A DNA stretch of 41,591 nucleotides from Bryobacterales bacterium (GTDB taxonomy: Bacteria; Acidobacteriota; Terriglobia; Bryobacterales; Bryobacteraceae), in the NCBI GenBank assembly GCA_030693045.1, contig JAUYBU010000384.1, positions 1 through 41,591 on the forward strand, in the 5' to 3' direction. The notes below the pieces were generated by a model. That model saw nothing but the letters and a program-made list of their open reading frames with translations. It made no database searches and had not been told where the DNA came from. The position numbers and the translations under genes are program-made. Below, piece after piece: positions 40,401-41,591 of this stretch (position 1 is the stretch's first letter; each line of letters starts with the position of its first letter).

Positions 40401-40823
40401 CTGGATCTGCCGGGTGTCGATCACCTGCCCGACCGAGGAAGTGTTCGCTTCGAGCAATGGCGCTGTGCCCGCGACTTCCACAATCTCGCGAATCTCGCCC
40501 GGCACGAGGACGGCTGTGATGGTTGTGTTTTGGTCAACGCGGAGGACCAGCCCGGTGATGGTCTTCCGCTTGAACCCAGCGGCTTCCGCCGAGACGGTGT
40601 ATTCGCCGACGGGAAGAAACGCGGCCCGAAACTGGCCGGAATCGTTGGTCTTGCCTTGACGGGCCTGGCTGGTGGACACGTGCTTTAAGTCAACTGTCGC
40701 TCCGGGCACAACCGCGCCCGTAGAGTCCTGAACCTCGACATTAATCGTCCCAGTGGACACCTGGCTCAAAGCGACAGCCGTCACGAGGGTGAACACCATG
40801 AGTCCAATCATTAAGATGCGCAT
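37458..40823 (-). CDS. Oar-like TonB-dependent receptor with complete plug
   Basis: The product has 1121 residues. The signal peptide MRILMIGLMVFTLVTAVALS is followed by a carboxypeptidase-regulatory-like domain (STGTINVEVQDSTGAVVPGA, to about 105). A plug follows, with VEVAGTAPLLEANTSSVGQV, IQDMPLSGRNPFALG and MLDGVDNNA, then FSAEFGQAAGVVMNATIRAG. The barrel begins at about 270 (LRNDKLDATNFFTN) and ends in GLKFIF with a terminal Phe. Unlike the other receptor in this window, its plug is intact, so it should be a genuine energy-coupled importer, probably of glycans. ATG 40823 has AAGGGGG upstream. A promoter-like pair is visible upstream. Confidence 0.88.
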   Translation of the reverse strand: MRILMIGLMVFTLVTAVALSQVSTGTINVEVQDSTGAVVPGATVDLKHVSTSQARQGKTNDSGQFRAAFLPVGEYTVSAEAAGFKRKTITGLVLRVDQNTTITAVLVPGEIREIVEVAGTAPLLEANTSSVGQVIDTRQIQDMPLSGRNPFALGLLSGNTVPMTGQSTNLPFVGGGGRFTSTEVMLDGVDNNAAASGGAIGRSGVAYTPSVDAVQEFKVQTNNFSAEFGQAAGVVMNATIRAGTNAFHGTVFEFLRNDKLDATNFFTNAVGSKKGMYRQNQFGGALGGRIIRNRTFFFGDYQGTRRSTQSGSAISDLAPAAYRTGDFSLYSATIYDPAARRIGPTGVVISTPYVGNRIPASQVNPTSAAIIGLIPMPNYGAANAQSRNFFIALPRRNRDDRGDVRIDHTISSSNSLYGRFSMANSPNVSVGSFGAGNWIGGGSTSLDNSRQMALSDVHVFSPTTVNEFRFGYVRSNSSSKGTAPQGVAFAQQNKMALFPFPELGFPSFNFYYAGESQGAQQFSGFGGSTSAYSVENRFQWVDNLNITRGGHTLKFGTDLRRLRYETLRGGYGNIRFGSMFTSSSDKAGSGAPLADFLLGFPHSFGEAGQMLDWGRERQFYAFGYFQDDWKATRKLTLNLGIRYDLFTQPVDAKDRGSLFDVDRGVFQVPGQGGYSRAVVDGDHNNLAPRAGFAYQPGRNLVIRGGYGMFYGFRERNPETTNFSQNPPNLPMFAKPPVTAAGTVTPPYTINTPIVALSADPLLKAFTAAVPYQRTFRATAFHKADMPVQHQFNVSVQYEPLANWLFAVTLSGARGKNLTSGVFMKNSIPFEQALAGRTAQTDRPFPNVNGAIYYSGSMGSNNYHAASFKVEKRFSMGLTFLANYTISKNIENMGFITNFSQFATVIMLDSYHPEREKGVSPLDIPQVFVVSYIYALPWGPGRPWLTNGLASKILGGWNLSGITSVRGGFPAEVRTNVNPPVYGSWNLPDRVSGESMYLGKGPDGYLNPAAFRVPGTVLNQRGASVQLFGNSGRATIRGPGSVNLDFAVLKDFSLTERSKIQFRSEFFNLTNTPTFNLATPSATSMTCRGTPNGPCTGNADFGTMSSASATGRQIQFGLKFIF

Positions 40824-41219
40824 ACCGCCCCCTTCGAAAAGTTCTAGTCTTCCACTCCGCGGGCCGATCCCTTGACGCACCAACTCCGACCGCCCGTTGC
40901 TTGACGATAAATAATACTGCCGTCCATATCACAAAGTCAAGAAGGTTTGAGTTACGAGGTCGTTAATCGTCCAGCCCCTGAACGGCTAGCGACAGGGCGA
41001 GCTGACCCGCACGGCATCGGGGCACCGAGTCGGAGGGGCACTCCAGCGCATAGCGGCGTTGCATGACGCAGTTGCAAGCGACGGTGAGATGTTGACGACC
41101 GCTAGCTCACGCTTGTGACTCCGAACCTCGCTGGCGCCGGATCGGGCGGCAGCGAGCGCATCTGCCCCCTGCCGTGCCGCGGCCCGGGCTTTGTGCGCGT
41201 CGGAATTGAGAGTCCGGAC
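40824..41219. other. Intergenic region between divergent genes
   Basis: No convincing gene lies here. The part next to the receptor gene holds a sigma-70-like promoter (40911-40940). The part from 40970 to 41219 is GC-rich with no hairpin, repeat or coding signal that I can defend. Confidence 0.5.
40911..40940 (-). promoter_or_regulatory. Sigma-70-like promoter of the Oar-like receptor
   Basis: On the minus strand TTGACT (40940-40935) and TATTAT (40916-40911) are 18 bases apart, each one base from consensus. They lie about 90 bases before ATG 40823, leaving room for a leader. Confidence 0.55.
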
Positions 41220-41248
41220 TTGACAATGGAGAGCGCCTCACGTAGAGT
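41220..41248 (+). promoter_or_regulatory. Sigma-70-like promoter of the UPF0261 gene
   Basis: TTGACA (41220-41225), a perfect -35, is 17 bases from TAGAGT (41243-41248), a four-of-six -10. The GTG start lies 42 bases downstream. Confidence 0.55.
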
Positions 41249-41289
41249 GCTGGGAGAAAGCAACGCCGGAGTAAGGGGGAAGGAGTCCG

Positions 41290-41591
41290 GTGAAACTCAA
41301 GACTCAAGGTCCGATTATCCTGGTTGGGACTCTGGACACGAAAGGGGAGGAATTCTCCTATCTCAAGGAGCAGTTGACGGCGGCGGGAGCGGAAACGCTG
41401 GTCGTCGATGTTGGAGTGGTGGGCGCCCCGTTGTTCGTCCCGGACGTAAGCCGCGAGGAAATAGCAGGCTGGGCGGGAACGTCTCTCGATCAGTTGGTCC
41501 GCGACAAGGATCGCGGCAGGGCCGTGAGCGCCATGGCGGAGGGCCTTGCGGCTTGGGCTCGGGATCGGCAGGCGAAGCATCCTCCGGCGGG
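41290..41591 (+). CDS. UPF0261/Tm-1-like ATP-binding family protein, N-terminal part
   Basis: The first 100 residues are visible and the gene runs off the window. PIILVGTLDTKGEEFSYLK and AAGAETLVVDVGVVG form the start of the Tm-1/UPF0261 family, followed by SREEIAGWAG and DRGRAVSAMAEGLAAW. The DTKGEE loop is the family hallmark. In plants the related Tm-1 protein binds ATP and a viral replicase; the bacterial role is unclear, though members often stand beside a TIM-barrel phosphoenolpyruvate-hydrolase-like gene. AAGGAG just before GTG 41290 supports the start. Confidence 0.85.
   Translation, partial: MKLKTQGPIILVGTLDTKGEEFSYLKEQLTAAGAETLVVDVGVVGAPLFVPDVSREEIAGWAGTSLDQLVRDKDRGRAVSAMAEGLAAWARDRQAKHPPA

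Overview
The window looks like a chromosomal segment of a high-GC Acidobacteriota, most like the Bryobacterales/Solibacter group. That placement is inferred from family content: an acidobacterial VWFA-related protein, two very large Oar-like TonB receptors with a carboxypeptidase-type regulatory domain, sulfatases with twin-arginine leaders, ManD-like and epimerase-like sugar enzymes, and a Solibacter-style secreted metallopeptidase. No rRNA, transposase, integrase or CRISPR array is visible.

Layout. 0-3.3 kb: sugar-isomerase and mutarotase-like genes with two decayed relatives, an epimerase tail and a headless Gfo/Idh/MocA oxidoreductase. 3.3-5.8 kb: a tight plus-strand cluster of two FAH-family enzymes around a small membrane protein and a Dabb protein. 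5.8-8.7 kb: two translationally coupled sulfatases. 8.8-12 kb: a Sel1 protein, a secreted M48-like peptidase, a small gene killed by one stop codon, and a hypothetical. 12.1-17.2 kb: pruA-like dehydrogenase, a YtxH protein, a VapBC-type module with a palindromic operator, a HicB-like mini-gene, and a secreted glycoside hydrolase. 17.3-23 kb: a plus-strand unit of small secreted protein, Oar-like barrel and VWFA protein. 23-24.1 kb: a TPR-like membrane protein. 24.2-32 kb: a minus-strand cytochrome c maturation operon ordered ccmE-F-H-(I-like)-extra gene-A-B-C-D, ending in a coupled ManD-like gene. 32-33.75 kb: a gene-poor, decayed stretch bracketed by direct copies of a dispersed repeat. 33.8-35.8 kb: NIPSNAP, a tiny ORF and apbE. 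36-40.8 kb: a TIM-barrel-like exported protein and a second Oar-like receptor. The right edge cuts a UPF0261/Tm-1-like gene.

How the genes fit together. Most of the window serves extracellular carbohydrate use: outer-membrane barrels, sulfatases, a glycoside hydrolase, a mutarotase-like protein, an epimerase and a ManD-like enzyme. The ccm operon supplies c-type cytochromes. Its CcmE has Cys in place of the haem-binding His, its CcmH has a C-x-C-x-C motif, and no ccmG is present here, so it resembles a hybrid of System I and the System I* variant.

The most unusual theme is a family of dispersed repeats with a core GCCACGGATGGACACGGATG and a 10-bp internal period, found at five loci. Two form long near-perfect or perfect palindromes. 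One lies where an oxidoreductase gene is cut off. Two have become the N-terminal export signals of secreted proteins: the VWFA protein, and the extra protein of the ccm operon.
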